A stretch of 63,726 nt of DNA from Bacteroidota bacterium (GTDB lineage: Bacteria; Bacteroidota; Bacteroidia; UBA8524): contig SBGR01000021.1 in NCBI GenBank assembly GCA_006226545.1, positions 1-63,726 of the forward strand. Direction: 5' to 3'. The position numbers and the translations under genes are program-made. A model generated the notes under the pieces. The model was not told the origin of the DNA, did not search any database, and saw only the letters and a list, made by a program, of their open reading frames with translations. Below, piece by piece: positions 1-7,709 of this stretch (the first letter of the stretch is position 1; the number at the start of each line of letters is the position of its first letter).

Positions 1-90
1 TTCGGGGTTCTGAATTGCTGGGTGCTTCCTTTGCTACCAGCGTTAGACCCCTTCGGGGCCAGGTTCAAACCCGTCAGATATAAACTAAGC

Positions 91-328
91 CTGTTCCCGT
101 TTTCACCGGAATGAATTCCAGTGCTGCTGATTAGAAGGGTTCCCTAGACTATCCCTCCGCCCTCAGCCCTCTGCTCCTTGCTATTTCCCGAAACCCACAA
201 CTCGCTAACTCGAAACCAACCTTGTTCCGCTTTCACTGGACTGGAATTCCAGTGCTGCTGATAGAAGGGTTCCCTAGACAATCCCTCCGCTCTCAGCCCT
301 CTGCTCCTTGCTATTTCTCGAAACTCAC
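91..328. repeat. Two ~107-bp imperfect direct repeats
   Basis: Copy A covers about 91-197 and copy B about 221-327. Both carry, in the same order, a TTTCAC(C/T)GGA stretch, a GAATTCCAGTGCTGCTGAT core, GAAGGGTTCCCTAGAC, and a CT-rich tail reading CTCAGCCCTCTGCTCCTTG. They differ by scattered substitutions and small indels. No coding capacity is convincing here. The CT-rich tail read on the minus strand resembles the GA-rich stretch at 60151-60186, so it may belong to a dispersed repeat family. Confidence 0.85.
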
Positions 329-450
329 CTAACAGAGCGGCAATGCCTCGGCTATCGGCTACAGGATAGTAGTGTGTTCGATCTGTAAACCGCTGTTTCG
401 TTTCACCATTCTCCATTTATATTTTGATAGTTTTAATTCACGAATAGGGG

Positions 451-458
451 TATTTTCG
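451..458 (+). promoter_or_regulatory. Possible fecR -7 element
   Basis: TATTTTCG, one mismatch from the Bacteroidota -7 consensus TAnnTTTG, ends 21 nt before the fecR ATG. A TTTG at 423-426 is 24 nt upstream, slightly beyond the usual spacer. Weak on its own. Confidence 0.3.
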
Positions 459-479
459 AAACCAGCTGTCTAAGCTACA

Positions 480-1433
480 ATGAACGAGAAGTTTTTACAC
501 CTAGCCACCCGGAGCATCACGGCCGAAGCCAGCCCTGCCGAAAAGCAAGAGCTGGAGCTGATGCTGCAAGATCCGGAGATGCAGAAAGCCTTTGAAGAGC
601 TCGAGGCTGCCTGGAAGGTGAGTTCTGAATATACTCAAGACACCTTTGCCGAAGCCGACTGGGCTAAGATGCAGCAAAGAATACAAGGCGCTCCGCCAAA
701 ATCATTGCTTCAACGTTATCTGATGCCCATGAGCATCGCCGCCTCACTGATACTACTCATCGGCTTTGCCGCCAATTTTTATGGGCCATTTGCCTACGAT
801 ACCATTGAAGCAACTGCCGGTAACCTAGCATATACTTTACCGGATCAGAGTCAGGTGATATTAAAAGAAGGCAGCACGCTCCGCTACCGTAAACAATTCG
901 CTAGCCACCGCGAAATGGAATTGAAAGGTGAAGCCTTTTTCATTGTAACCAAAGACCCGGCTCATCCGTTCCAAGTGGAAACTGCAGGTTCCATGACTAC
1001 CGTTTTAGGTACCCAATTCAATATCCGCGAAGACAAAAACTACCACAAAGTGGAAATCCACGTGAAAGAAGGAAAAGTCCGTTTTGGAAAAGAATCCAAT
1101 GAACTGATCTTGGAAAAGGGGATGTCGGCTTTTTACAATGAAGGCAGCGGAGAAGTAGCTAATCTTGCATTCGGAACCGGCAACCGTGTTCGCTGGTTTG
1201 AAAACCGCCTTGTTTTCGAAAATGCCCCAATGGAAACTGTAGCACACGATTTAAGTGAATACTTCGGAATGAACATCAGCGTAGATGACGCCAGCGCGAA
1301 ATGTCCGTTTACCAGTCCGTTTGAAAACAAAAGCTGGGAAGACGTTAAACATTCCATCGAGCTTTCTACCGGAGTAATATTCAAACAGACCGGCGATAAT
1401 ACTTGGATCATAGAAGGAGGAAACTGCCATTAA
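480..1433 (+). CDS. FecR-family anti-sigma factor
   Basis: Membrane-anchored anti-sigma factor expected to hold the adjacent ECF sigma factor until an outer-membrane signal arrives. It is 317 aa. A single transmembrane segment lies near residues 82-103, the FecR sugar-fold domain near 110-205, and a C-terminal DUF4974-type domain (VFENAPMETVAHDLSEYFG region) near 240-315. The N-terminal cytoplasmic part (about 1-80) is acidic and would bind sigma. Its stop overlaps the sigma start by one base (TAATG), so the two are translationally coupled. In most Bacteroidota loci sigma precedes fecR; here the order is reversed, and no TonB receptor or SusCD pair follows, so the inducing signal is unclear. 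Confidence 0.9.
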   Translation: MNEKFLHLATRSITAEASPAEKQELELMLQDPEMQKAFEELEAAWKVSSEYTQDTFAEADWAKMQQRIQGAPPKSLLQRYLMPMSIAASLILLIGFAANFYGPFAYDTIEATAGNLAYTLPDQSQVILKEGSTLRYRKQFASHREMELKGEAFFIVTKDPAHPFQVETAGSMTTVLGTQFNIREDKNYHKVEIHVKEGKVRFGKESNELILEKGMSAFYNEGSGEVANLAFGTGNRVRWFENRLVFENAPMETVAHDLSEYFGMNISVDDASAKCPFTSPFENKSWEDVKHSIELSTGVIFKQTGDNTWIIEGGNCH

Positions 1434-2023
1434 TGAACCTGCGCGCAGCGGAACAAAGCGATGAGCAGCTATTGCTCGCCCTCAAGGAAGGTAGTGAACA
1501 AGCCTTGCATAAACTTTTTATGCGCTACTACGATGCCTTGGTGCGCTTTGCTGTGCCTATCTTAAAAGACCAAGACGCAGCCCGCGACGTGGTGCAAGAG
1601 GTTTTCGCTCGCATCTGGGAAAAGCGCGCCGCACTTGCCGATGAAACCCGAATAAAGAGTTACCTCTACATGGCCGTGAAGAATCAATCCATCAACGTGC
1701 TGCGCAAAGAAGAACGCATCCAATGGATGAACGAAGAAAGCGAGATGGAAGCCTTGGCGCCACGAGAAGAATCGACGTTCAATACCATGGTAGACCGCGA
1801 CCTACAAGTACGCTTGAAGCATGCCTTGAGTGCTATTCCGCCAAAATGCCGACAAGTTTTTGAACTCAGTCGTTTTGAGGGACTGAGCTACCAACAGATT
1901 GCCGATACCTTGGAAATCTCGGTTAAGACGGTAGAAAACCAGATGACCAAAGCCTTACAGATCATGCGCAAGGAACTGCTACCTTACCTCAAGGTGGTGC
2001 TGTTCTGCCTAATCTGGCAATAG
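1433..2023 (+). CDS. ECF RNA polymerase sigma-70 factor
   Basis: ECF sigma factor of 196 aa. Region 2 includes the helix around DAARDVVQEVFARIWEKR and region 4 has the helix-turn-helix around LSYQQIADTLEISVKTVENQ. The start is the ATG at 1433 overlapping the fecR stop; GGAGG at 1416-1420 is one of the few Shine-Dalgarno-like sequences in the window. A longer TTG-initiated reading from 1403 would lie wholly inside fecR and is unlikely. The C-terminus ends in a short hydrophobic tail (VVLFCLIWQ), unusual for a soluble sigma factor. It presumably directs transcription of an unlinked regulon and possibly of its own operon. Confidence 0.9.
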   Translation: MNLRAAEQSDEQLLLALKEGSEQALHKLFMRYYDALVRFAVPILKDQDAARDVVQEVFARIWEKRAALADETRIKSYLYMAVKNQSINVLRKEERIQWMNEESEMEALAPREESTFNTMVDRDLQVRLKHALSAIPPKCRQVFELSRFEGLSYQQIADTLEISVKTVENQMTKALQIMRKELLPYLKVVLFCLIWQ

Positions 2024-2025
2024 TC

Positions 2026-2033
2026 TAGCTTTG
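2026..2033 (+). promoter_or_regulatory. -7 box 4 nt before the dinB-like ATG
   Basis: TAGCTTTG is a perfect match to TAnnTTTG. Only four bases (TGTT) separate it from the ATG at 2038, so a transcript from it would begin at or next to the start codon. The box lies just past the sigma stop codon, which would give the downstream gene its own leaderless promoter. Confidence 0.5.
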
Positions 2034-2037
2034 TGTT

Positions 2038-2487
2038 ATGAAAGCTTTCTTCACCGACCTCTTTGAATACCACCATCACTTCAATACCGAAACAGGCCTA
2101 TTGATGCGTGCGCATTTGGAGCAAATCCCTGAAGAATTTCCTGCCCTTTTCTCTCACATGTTGAACGCCCACCAAATCTGGAATTCGCGCATACTGCAAA
2201 CTCCCAGCTTCGGCGTGCATCAAAACCATTTGCCGCAGACCTGGGCCTCCATTGATGAAGCCAATTTCAAAAACAGCTTGTTGATATTAGAGAGTCGCGA
2301 CCTTGCTGAAACCATCGCGTACACCAATAGCCAAGGCACCGGCTTTGTCAATAGCATTCAAGAAATCCTCTTCCACGCAGCCAACCATCACAGCCACCAT
2401 CGGGCACAAATCATGAGCGGCCTTCGTAAAGCTGGTTTTGAACCTTTGGCAACGGATTATATCTTCTATAAAAGGAAACAAGCCTGA
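2038..2487 (+). CDS. DinB-family putative metal-dependent protein
   Basis: 149-aa four-helix-bundle protein of the DinB/YfiT superfamily. Histidines that could form the usual three-His metal site are visible at His45 (in MLNAHQIWNS) and in the His-rich stretch FHAANHHSHHRAQ near residues 114-126. Members act as thiol-dependent transferases or have unknown roles; no substrate can be named here. It starts 14 nt after the sigma stop and may be co-transcribed, but a perfect -7 box in the gap suggests independent expression. Confidence 0.8.
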   Translation: MKAFFTDLFEYHHHFNTETGLLMRAHLEQIPEEFPALFSHMLNAHQIWNSRILQTPSFGVHQNHLPQTWASIDEANFKNSLLILESRDLAETIAYTNSQGTGFVNSIQEILFHAANHHSHHRAQIMSGLRKAGFEPLATDYIFYKRKQA

Positions 2488-2488
2488 T

Positions 2489-2502
2489 TTGGGCTTGCCC
2501 AA
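2489..2502. promoter_or_regulatory. 14-bp palindrome TTGGGCTTGCCCAA
   Basis: A perfect inverted repeat (6+2+6) sits just after the dinB-like stop. The two-base centre is too small for an RNA hairpin loop unless the stem opens, and there is no T-tract, so an operator is as likely as a terminator. It coincides with the expected -33 region of the downstream radical SAM promoter (TTG 20 nt before TATCTTGC). Confidence 0.35.
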
Positions 2503-2517
2503 CTTCCATCTTGAAAT

Positions 2518-2525
2518 TATCTTGC
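2518..2525 (+). promoter_or_regulatory. -7-like box 4 nt before radical SAM ATG
   Basis: TATCTTGC lies exactly four bases (AGGC) before the ATG at 2530. It deviates from TAnnTTTG at the last two positions, but the same TAnnTTGC-N4-ATG layout recurs at 34607-34621. Confidence 0.4.
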
Positions 2526-2529
2526 AGGC

Positions 2530-4092
2530 ATGAATATCCTGCTCGTTTACCCGGAGATGCCAGACACCCTTTACGGCATGAGGCATTTACTCAAAGCCGT
2601 CGGTAAACGAGGCGCGTACCCGCCTTTAGGCTTACTCACCATTGCACCAATGCTTCCATCGCATTGGAATAAAAGACTTCTAGACACCAATCTAAAGCCA
2701 CTCACACAAGCTGATTTAGCCTGGGCAGACATGGTCTTTTTATCTGCTATGAACGTGCAGGAACTGGCCGTTCGTGATATTCTGAAACAATGCCAAGCCG
2801 CTGGAGTGACCATCGTAGCGGGTGGCTCGCTATTCACACATGAGCATGAGCGTTTCCCGGGAATTGATTATTTCGTTTTGAATGAAGCAGAAATTACGCT
2901 GCCCCAGTTTATAAGCGATTTTGAAGCCGGCAATCCACAGCGCATTTACCAAAGTGAGGCCTTTGCCGATATAAGCCTGTCTCCGGTTCCTGCTTTTGAA
3001 TTAGCGAAAATGGACGAATACCTGTATGCCATTGTGCAGTATTCAAGAGGCTGTCCCTACCTATGCGACTTCTGCGATGTAACGGCTTTGTATGGCCGAG
3101 TGCCGCGCGTTAAAAGCAGTGATCAGATTATAGCCGAACTGGAAAAGCTGATGCAATACCAGAGTGTGCGTTTGGTGCTTTTTGCCGACGATAACCTCAT
3201 TGGTAATAAAAAGATCTTAAAGAAGGATTTGCTTCCTCGTCTGATTCAATGGCGTAAAGAAAAGAACCCAAGTTTCTTCTTCGCTACGCAGCTCACCATC
3301 AACCTTGCCGACGATGAAGAGCTCATGCAAATGCTCATCGACGCCGGATTCAGACACGTATTTGTTGGTATCGAAACACCGGATGAGCAAGGACTGGCGG
3401 CTTCAAGGAAAACTCAAAACTTGCGCAGAAATCAGCTGGATACCATTCAGAAACTGCACAATACCGGATTTATCATAGCCGGCGGATTCATAGTAGGCTT
3501 TGATACGGATAGCCCCGGCATCTTTGAGCAACAGGTTAATTTTATTCAAGAGAGCGGCATACCCCTTCCGATTGTAAATATTCTAAAGGCGCCTCCGGGA
3601 ACTGAACTTTTTGAAAAAATCAAAAGTCAAGGCAGGCTGAGTAGGGAGTTTGCTTTTTCAGAGGGTGAAACCAATATCATTCCGGTGATGGATGAAAAAA
3701 TGCTCTTTGAAGGATTCTTAAGTCTAGCCTACGGTATTTACCATCCTTCTAATTCACTCAAGCGATTCCAGCAATTCTTCAATACCTATGGATCTCCAAA
3801 AACCCAGGTGAAGGTGCCGGAGAAGGTTAGCTTCAAAGAAATTCTACTCACCATTCAAGCTGTTTACCGCATTGGGATTGCAGATTCACAACGTAAATAC
3901 TTTTGGAAACTGATTTGGTGGACCTATAAGCACCACCGCAAGCACCTCGATAAAGCCTTCTCTTTTGGTCTCATGATGCACCAGATGTACAGAACTTACC
4001 TGCATATTCGGGAGCAAGTTAACGCACAGAACCCGGGATTAGTTGAAAGACCCCTCCGCCAGATGGCTGAAGCAGAGGCTTTAAGTGCTTGA
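2530..4092 (+). CDS. B12-binding-domain radical SAM protein (DUF4070)
   Basis: 520-aa radical SAM enzyme. Residues about 1-140 form a cobalamin-binding-like Rossmann domain. The [4Fe-4S] cluster motif CxxxCxxC is at Cys175, Cys179 and Cys182, followed by the radical SAM barrel to about 365. The C-terminal DUF4070-type region (about 370-500) resembles that of HpnP/HpnJ-like enzymes, which modify lipids or other small molecules by radical methylation or rearrangement. The substrate cannot be read from sequence, and no hopanoid genes are nearby. It converges on the porin gene with only 5 nt between stop codons. Confidence 0.85.
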   Translation: MNILLVYPEMPDTLYGMRHLLKAVGKRGAYPPLGLLTIAPMLPSHWNKRLLDTNLKPLTQADLAWADMVFLSAMNVQELAVRDILKQCQAAGVTIVAGGSLFTHEHERFPGIDYFVLNEAEITLPQFISDFEAGNPQRIYQSEAFADISLSPVPAFELAKMDEYLYAIVQYSRGCPYLCDFCDVTALYGRVPRVKSSDQIIAELEKLMQYQSVRLVLFADDNLIGNKKILKKDLLPRLIQWRKEKNPSFFFATQLTINLADDEELMQMLIDAGFRHVFVGIETPDEQGLAASRKTQNLRRNQLDTIQKLHNTGFIIAGGFIVGFDTDSPGIFEQQVNFIQESGIPLPIVNILKAPPGTELFEKIKSQGRLSREFAFSEGETNIIPVMDEKMLFEGFLSLAYGIYHPSNSLKRFQQFFNTYGSPKTQVKVPEKVSFKEILLTIQAVYRIGIADSQRKYFWKLIWWTYKHHRKHLDKAFSFGLMMHQMYRTYLHIREQVNAQNPGLVERPLRQMAEAEALSA

Positions 4093-4097
4093 TATCG

Positions 4098-5306
4098 CTA
4101 AAACCCAATTTCTAGCTGGATACGGTAACGTATCTCGTCGGACGGGGTGCCATCAAAATCGATGTAAGAAACGTCGGCTTGCATTTTCAAGGTATGACCA
4201 ACTATGTACTTTGAAAGCGCCAGGGTGTATTCATTTTGTGCTTTGAAGCTTTTGGCCCTATCCGGAGTAACGCGCGTATATCGTCCTGCTACCTCAAAGT
4301 TATTCTTAAATAAATATCCCGATTGCAGGTTAATTCCCTGTCCGGTAAAATAGGTTCTACCACTGGAGTCAATGAGGGAACTTCCCACATTTTCAGCTAT
4401 GCTGCTGTGATCTCCCACTGCCGTTTTGTTTGCATATTCAAACGTGGTAGAAAAGCCTTTGTACTTAATTAAAGCATCTACCAATACTGTGGCTAAATCG
4501 TGCTGCATATAGGCTCCACTGGAATTAATCAAGTAGCGGCCGGTAGAAGTTTGCCGAACGGCTTTGTCATTATAACTATAGGTTAAACCAAAAGAGAGTT
4601 TTGGCTTTGCTTCTCTTTTAAGATCACTCTCAAAGTAATCGCCCTTCGACTTGAATTCACCAAAAGGAAGAAATTCAACCCTAGCTACATAATGGTTACC
4701 TCCCAAATTTGTGAACATCGAGTTGCGCACCTCACCTAAGGACAAAGAACCAATTTGCTTTACTACCATTTTCCCGTAGGATTGCTTTGCTCTCAATTGC
4801 ACTCCAATCTCCCGGTCTAAATTGAAGATACTATTCACTTGGGAACGATCAACAATTTGCAGGGATTGAGACGATACAACGCGTTCACGGTTTCCGGGAA
4901 GTTTGGTTTGACCGGCCCAAACCTCGAGGTTCTTGGTAAGTTTGTATTTCAATACCGCATCCAAGATGAAATTAGGCACTTTCTTCGAATCGTATTGATC
5001 CGTTCTGATGATACGGTCGCGCTCGGATAATCCGAATTCTAGTTTGTACACCAATTTCGGACTGAAAACATGTCCATCCATTTTTATACGAGCCCGACGG
5101 ATACTCAATTCATTCACCCATGCCTCTCCCACATTGCTCGGCTTTTCAGAAACGAATAAGGTTTGTATACGCCCGGAAAGCAACAGCTTGTAATTGGAAT
5201 CTTTAGATTGAATAGTCAAACCTTCGCCATATTCATAGCTTATTTGCTGAGCATTGGCGCTCAACGTAATAAGGGATATAAAAAGTGCTACGATTCCGAG
5301 TCTCAT
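4098..5306 (-). CDS. OprP/OprO-type outer-membrane porin
   Basis: 402 aa with a Sec signal peptide (about 1-19, cleavage after SANAQ). The body alternates short beta strands and loops typical of phosphate-selective porin O/P family proteins, ending in an aromatic residue (EIGF) as in many beta-barrels. It should form an outer-membrane channel; family members often take up phosphate or polyphosphate, but no specificity residues can be assigned here. It is divergent from the DUF4345 gene across a 274-bp region with an FNR-type site. A weaker related site (TTGAT-N4-ATCTT at 5371-5384) and a -7-like CAAAACTC (minus GAGTTTTG, 5337-5344) face this gene. Confidence 0.8.
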   Translation of the reverse strand: MRLGIVALFISLITLSANAQQISYEYGEGLTIQSKDSNYKLLLSGRIQTLFVSEKPSNVGEAWVNELSIRRARIKMDGHVFSPKLVYKLEFGLSERDRIIRTDQYDSKKVPNFILDAVLKYKLTKNLEVWAGQTKLPGNRERVVSSQSLQIVDRSQVNSIFNLDREIGVQLRAKQSYGKMVVKQIGSLSLGEVRNSMFTNLGGNHYVARVEFLPFGEFKSKGDYFESDLKREAKPKLSFGLTYSYNDKAVRQTSTGRYLINSSGAYMQHDLATVLVDALIKYKGFSTTFEYANKTAVGDHSSIAENVGSSLIDSSGRTYFTGQGINLQSGYLFKNNFEVAGRYTRVTPDRAKSFKAQNEYTLALSKYIVGHTLKMQADVSYIDFDGTPSDEIRYRIQLEIGF

Positions 5307-5379
5307 GCTATTGGTGTCTATCTTTAATTTCGTCTACAAAACTCCGCTACCATTCTTAAGTCTAGATGTATTGATTGTT

Positions 5380-5395
5380 ATCTTAATGTTAAGAT
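5380..5395. promoter_or_regulatory. 16-bp palindrome ATCTTAATGTTAAGAT
   Basis: Perfect inverted repeat (7+2+7) about 75 bp upstream of the porin start. It overlaps the right half of the degenerate FNR-like site TTGAT-N4-ATCTT (5371-5384). Two more TTCTTAA copies are nearby (about 5353 and 5419), so a repressor or activator could bind here. No terminator-like T-tract follows. Confidence 0.4.
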
Positions 5396-5515
5396 TCGAG
5401 GCAATACTTATCCATTGAATTCTTAATGCCTTGGTTTAGTGTGCTTTATCATCATTTCTATTGTTAAGTTTGCCTTAATTCTATGTTATCTACCCCACGT
5501 CTTTATCCCGTGTTT

Positions 5516-5531
5516 CTTGATCTACATCAAG
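5516..5531. promoter_or_regulatory. Perfect FNR/CRP-family binding site
   Basis: CTTGATCTACATCAAG contains TTGAT-N4-ATCAA, the textbook consensus of FNR-type regulators. The centre (5523.5) lies about 41.5 bp upstream of the transcription start predicted from the -7-like box at 5553-5560, the classic class II activator geometry. This suggests induction of the DUF4345 gene, and perhaps the divergent porin, by a CRP/FNR-family regulator, for example at low oxygen or under nitrosative stress. No such regulator is encoded in the window. Confidence 0.6.
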
Positions 5532-5552
5532 GAAGCATCTTTGATTAGCCGG

Positions 5553-5560
5553 GACCTTTG
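5553..5560 (+). promoter_or_regulatory. -7-like element of the DUF4345 gene
   Basis: GACCTTTG differs from TAnnTTTG only at the first base. No good -33 TTTG lies at the proper distance (the nearest is only 9 nt away), which fits an activator-dependent promoter using the palindrome at 5516-5531. Confidence 0.4.
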
Positions 5561-5580
5561 TAGCATAAAATCATCACATT

Positions 5581-6000
5581 ATGCTAAAGAAATATGGTAC
5601 AAGTGCCTGGCTTATCTTGATGGGCCTGGCTTATGCAAACGTCGGAGTTCAAGCACTCCTCAATCCGGAAGGCATCATGAGTTTTGTGGATGTCAAACTA
5701 GAAAACCCCAGCGCCATGAGCTCAATCAGGGCATACTATGGAGCAGTTAACCTCTTCTTCGGACTATTCTTAGCTTTTGGTTCTTTCAAGCTAAAGCGAG
5801 AAGGACTCATCTTGGTAATCCTGTATACCATGGGATTTGTGGTAGGCCGCAGCTTCAGCTTGGCCGTAGACGGTATGCCGAATGAATTTGTAACGAATTG
5901 GCTCTTCACTGAAGCCTTTAGCGGGGTAGTATCTATTTGGTTGCTCATCAGAGAGATTAAACTTAAACCTCAAGCATTCGTTCAAGGCGCTTCGGCGTAA
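5581..6000 (+). CDS. DUF4345 family membrane protein
   Basis: 139 aa, mostly hydrophobic, with about four predicted transmembrane helices (near residues 8-26, 48-66, 75-95, 108-124). It matches the DUF4345 family, whose function is unknown. The gene stands alone on the plus strand, preceded by a strong FNR-type site and followed by a hairpin with a T-tract, so it is probably a single-gene unit. The regulatory context hints at a role when oxygen or redox state changes; that is inference only. Confidence 0.75.
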   Translation: MLKKYGTSAWLILMGLAYANVGVQALLNPEGIMSFVDVKLENPSAMSSIRAYYGAVNLFFGLFLAFGSFKLKREGLILVILYTMGFVVGRSFSLAVDGMPNEFVTNWLFTEAFSGVVSIWLLIREIKLKPQAFVQGASA

Positions 6001-6007
6001 TGATGAG

Positions 6008-6053
6008 AGGACCCCGTGGAAATATTTATAAAGTACATAGGGGTTCTTTTTTT
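6008..6053 (+). terminator. Probable terminator after the DUF4345 gene
   Basis: AGGACCCC (6008-6015) can pair with GGGGTTCT (6040-6047), one G-U pair, followed by seven T. The 24-nt loop is long for an intrinsic terminator, which lowers confidence. Confidence 0.5.
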
Positions 6054-6083
6054 CTGTCTTGTCTCAGGTGCAGATCACAGATC

Positions 6084-6983
6084 ATGAAACGAATTACATT
6101 ACCTATCTTATTTATGCTGCTGGCCGGGATGGCGGTAGCTCAAATTCCAAATGGAAACATTGAATCATGGAAGACCTTTGGTTTTGGACCCATGACATTC
6201 GATTACCCGGAAGGATTCTTAACCAGTAACTTCACCGTATTTCAAGGATCTGATCCTTCGGTAACTGAAGTAACGGGTGTAAACGGTGGTAAAGCTGCTC
6301 AAATCAAGACCCACCTTGCAGATGAAGATGGCTCCTTGGTGCCTACTTCCGGCTTGATGATGTCGCTCAAAGGACAACTATCCCTTACCGGCGACTTCGA
6401 TAATAAATTTGCCATAAGCGGTAAGCCAAGCAAATTTGAAGGGTATTATTCCTTCGCTCCCGTTCAAGGAGACACCTTCAGCATTGTTGTATTACTGTAT
6501 CAAAACGGAACTGTCGTAGGTGTTGCAGAAATGAGCGATAACCAAACAGTTTCCAATTTGTCGTCTTTCAGCTTAGACATCGACTATGTTGGTTCTAACG
6601 ATATGCCGGATAGCGCGAGCATCACCATTCTCAGCTCCAGCAACGAAGACATCCACGATGGAACAACTTTGACAGTTGATGAATTGAAGTTTGTTACTTC
6701 AGGCGGTGGCACAACTGCTATCTTTAGCGATGCAAAAACCTTCAACGGACAAGTTTACCCTGTTCCGGCAAACAATACCCTTAACATCCGCTTGGCAGAG
6801 ACTTCAGCTCAATCAGCTCAGATTGAATTGTTCGATATCAGCGGCAAATTGTTGATGACTAAAAAGCTTGACGCTTATACTGAAAACGCCAGCTTGGATA
6901 TCAGCGGACTCCCTAGTGGAATCCTCTTTGGTACCATCACGGTGAATGGTCAGAAACACTCTTTCAAAGCATCCAAAAACTAG
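6084..6983 (+). CDS. T9SS type A sorting-domain secreted protein
   Basis: 299 aa with a signal peptide (about 1-19, ending AVAQ), a central beta-rich domain (about 20-215) reminiscent of carbohydrate-binding or PCMD-type folds, and a C-terminal T9SS type A sorting domain (about 220-299; starts around VYPVPANNTLNI, with the FDISGKLL core). It should be exported by Sec, moved across the outer membrane by the type IX system and be released or anchored at the surface. The ATG at 6084 is chosen because it opens the signal peptide; the reading frame upstream runs through the preceding terminator. No enzyme motif was recognised. Confidence 0.85.
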   Translation: MKRITLPILFMLLAGMAVAQIPNGNIESWKTFGFGPMTFDYPEGFLTSNFTVFQGSDPSVTEVTGVNGGKAAQIKTHLADEDGSLVPTSGLMMSLKGQLSLTGDFDNKFAISGKPSKFEGYYSFAPVQGDTFSIVVLLYQNGTVVGVAEMSDNQTVSNLSSFSLDIDYVGSNDMPDSASITILSSSNEDIHDGTTLTVDELKFVTSGGGTTAIFSDAKTFNGQVYPVPANNTLNIRLAETSAQSAQIELFDISGKLLMTKKLDAYTENASLDISGLPSGILFGTITVNGQKHSFKASKN

Positions 6984-7009
6984 TGTTCAGTTAATAATTC
7001 CCTACAAAG

Positions 7010-7031
7010 AACCCTCTTCGGAGGGTTTTTT
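7010..7031 (+). terminator. Intrinsic terminator
   Basis: AACCCTC-TTCG-GAGGGTT followed by a run of T. A stable 7-bp stem with a UUCG loop, 27 nt after the stop of the T9SS protein gene. Confidence 0.9.
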
Positions 7032-7155
7032 CAGTTTATGCGGTAGCGGTGAGAAGGTTAGACTGTGGGACTGTTTGATTCTAGAATTGGGTTTGATGAA
7101 AGTCGGGCTAAATAAGCAAGAAGACAAAGGACATGAATCCGATGGAATCATTTAG

Positions 7156-7449
7156 TTAAACTTTCTTTTTCACAGGGTTCTGGCGAGTATCCCAGAAGAG
7201 GACCAAATCAATTCGCTTCGGGTATACACGGTAAAAGAGCAAATTGTGTTTAGTTATAAGAACCTGATGCACACTCAACTTAGGTGAATACCGGAATTGA
7301 ACATTCCCCTTTTGTATCAGTTCTAATTTTTCCTTTAGATTTTGAATGAACTTTTCAGTTACAGATGGTGGCCAATTTTCATTAAGGTAGGCTAACACTT
7401 GATTATACGATTCAATGGCTCTTTCTGTCCAGCGAATCTCTAGTCCCAT
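7156..7449 (-). CDS. RelE/ParE-family toxin
   Basis: 97-aa protein of the ParE/RelE toxin superfamily. The N-terminus (IRWTERAIESYNQVLAYLNENWP) matches the helical hairpin of the fold, and the C-terminal strands include LLFYRVYPKRIDLVLFWDTRQNP, as in many ParE toxins. Such toxins poison gyrase or cleave ribosome-bound mRNA; which applies here cannot be told. It overlaps the upstream antitoxin gene by 10 nt, the usual antitoxin-first arrangement. Confidence 0.85.
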   Translation of the reverse strand: MGLEIRWTERAIESYNQVLAYLNENWPPSVTEKFIQNLKEKLELIQKGNVQFRYSPKLSVHQVLITKHNLLFYRVYPKRIDLVLFWDTRQNPVKKKV

Positions 7450-7679
7450 TTATTTAATCTTTTAACAGCTTCTTCATGCGGAATGGACTGATTCAATTCA
7501 GACTGTTTCAAGCTTGTTTCAATGGCCTCTTGAACTTCATTCGGAAGCTCATCCCAAAAATCATCATTCACCTGATAGCTGTTAAACAAACTTCTGATTT
7601 GGTGCAAAAGAGCTTCATTCTTCGTGTCCATTATTAACTGTATCAACTCCAGTTTCTCCATATGCATATTCAAAGCCAT
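7440..7679 (-). CDS. Putative antitoxin of the ParE/RelE pair
   Basis: 79-aa acidic helical protein. The part around residues 25-60 and the tail with IPHEEAVKRLNKW resemble Bacteroidota antitoxins that pair with ParE-type toxins and wrap the toxin with their C-terminus. ATGs at codons 1, 5 and 7 are all possible starts; the first is taken because the predicted promoter would put the transcript start about 18 nt upstream. No clear DNA-binding domain is seen. Confidence 0.75.
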   Translation of the reverse strand: MALNMHMEKLELIQLIMDTKNEALLHQIRSLFNSYQVNDDFWDELPNEVQEAIETSLKQSELNQSIPHEEAVKRLNKWD

Positions 7680-7701
7680 AGCGATACTTTTTAAGCTAAC
7701 C

Positions 7702-7709
7702 CAAAGGTA
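7702..7709 (-). promoter_or_regulatory. -7 box of the toxin-antitoxin operon
   Basis: On the minus strand it reads TACCTTTG, a perfect TAnnTTTG, 22 nt before the antitoxin ATG. No matching -33 TTTG was found, possibly reflecting autoregulation. Confidence 0.45.

Larger units (their letters stand above)
1..479. other. Non-coding region upstream of fecR
   Basis: Apart from the direct repeats, this stretch holds a short hairpin CCCC-TTC-GGGG (about 48-58) and the presumed fecR promoter. A 90-residue minus-strand reading frame at 144-416 lies over both repeat copies and has no recognisable family, so it is not called as a gene. The left edge of the window cuts the region, so its upstream neighbour is unknown. 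Confidence 0.6.

Noticed and set aside
144..416. 90-residue minus-strand reading frame
   Set aside because: It runs through both copies of the non-coding direct repeat, its repeated SKEQRAEGGG-like segments come from that repeat, and no family is recognisable.
1403..1432. TTG start for the sigma factor 10 codons upstream
   Set aside because: Would lie inside fecR; the ATG at 1433 has a Shine-Dalgarno and matches the usual N-terminus.
5439..5750. 103-residue plus frame across the FNR-type site
   Set aside because: Out of frame with the DUF4345 gene, covers the regulatory region, no homology recognised.
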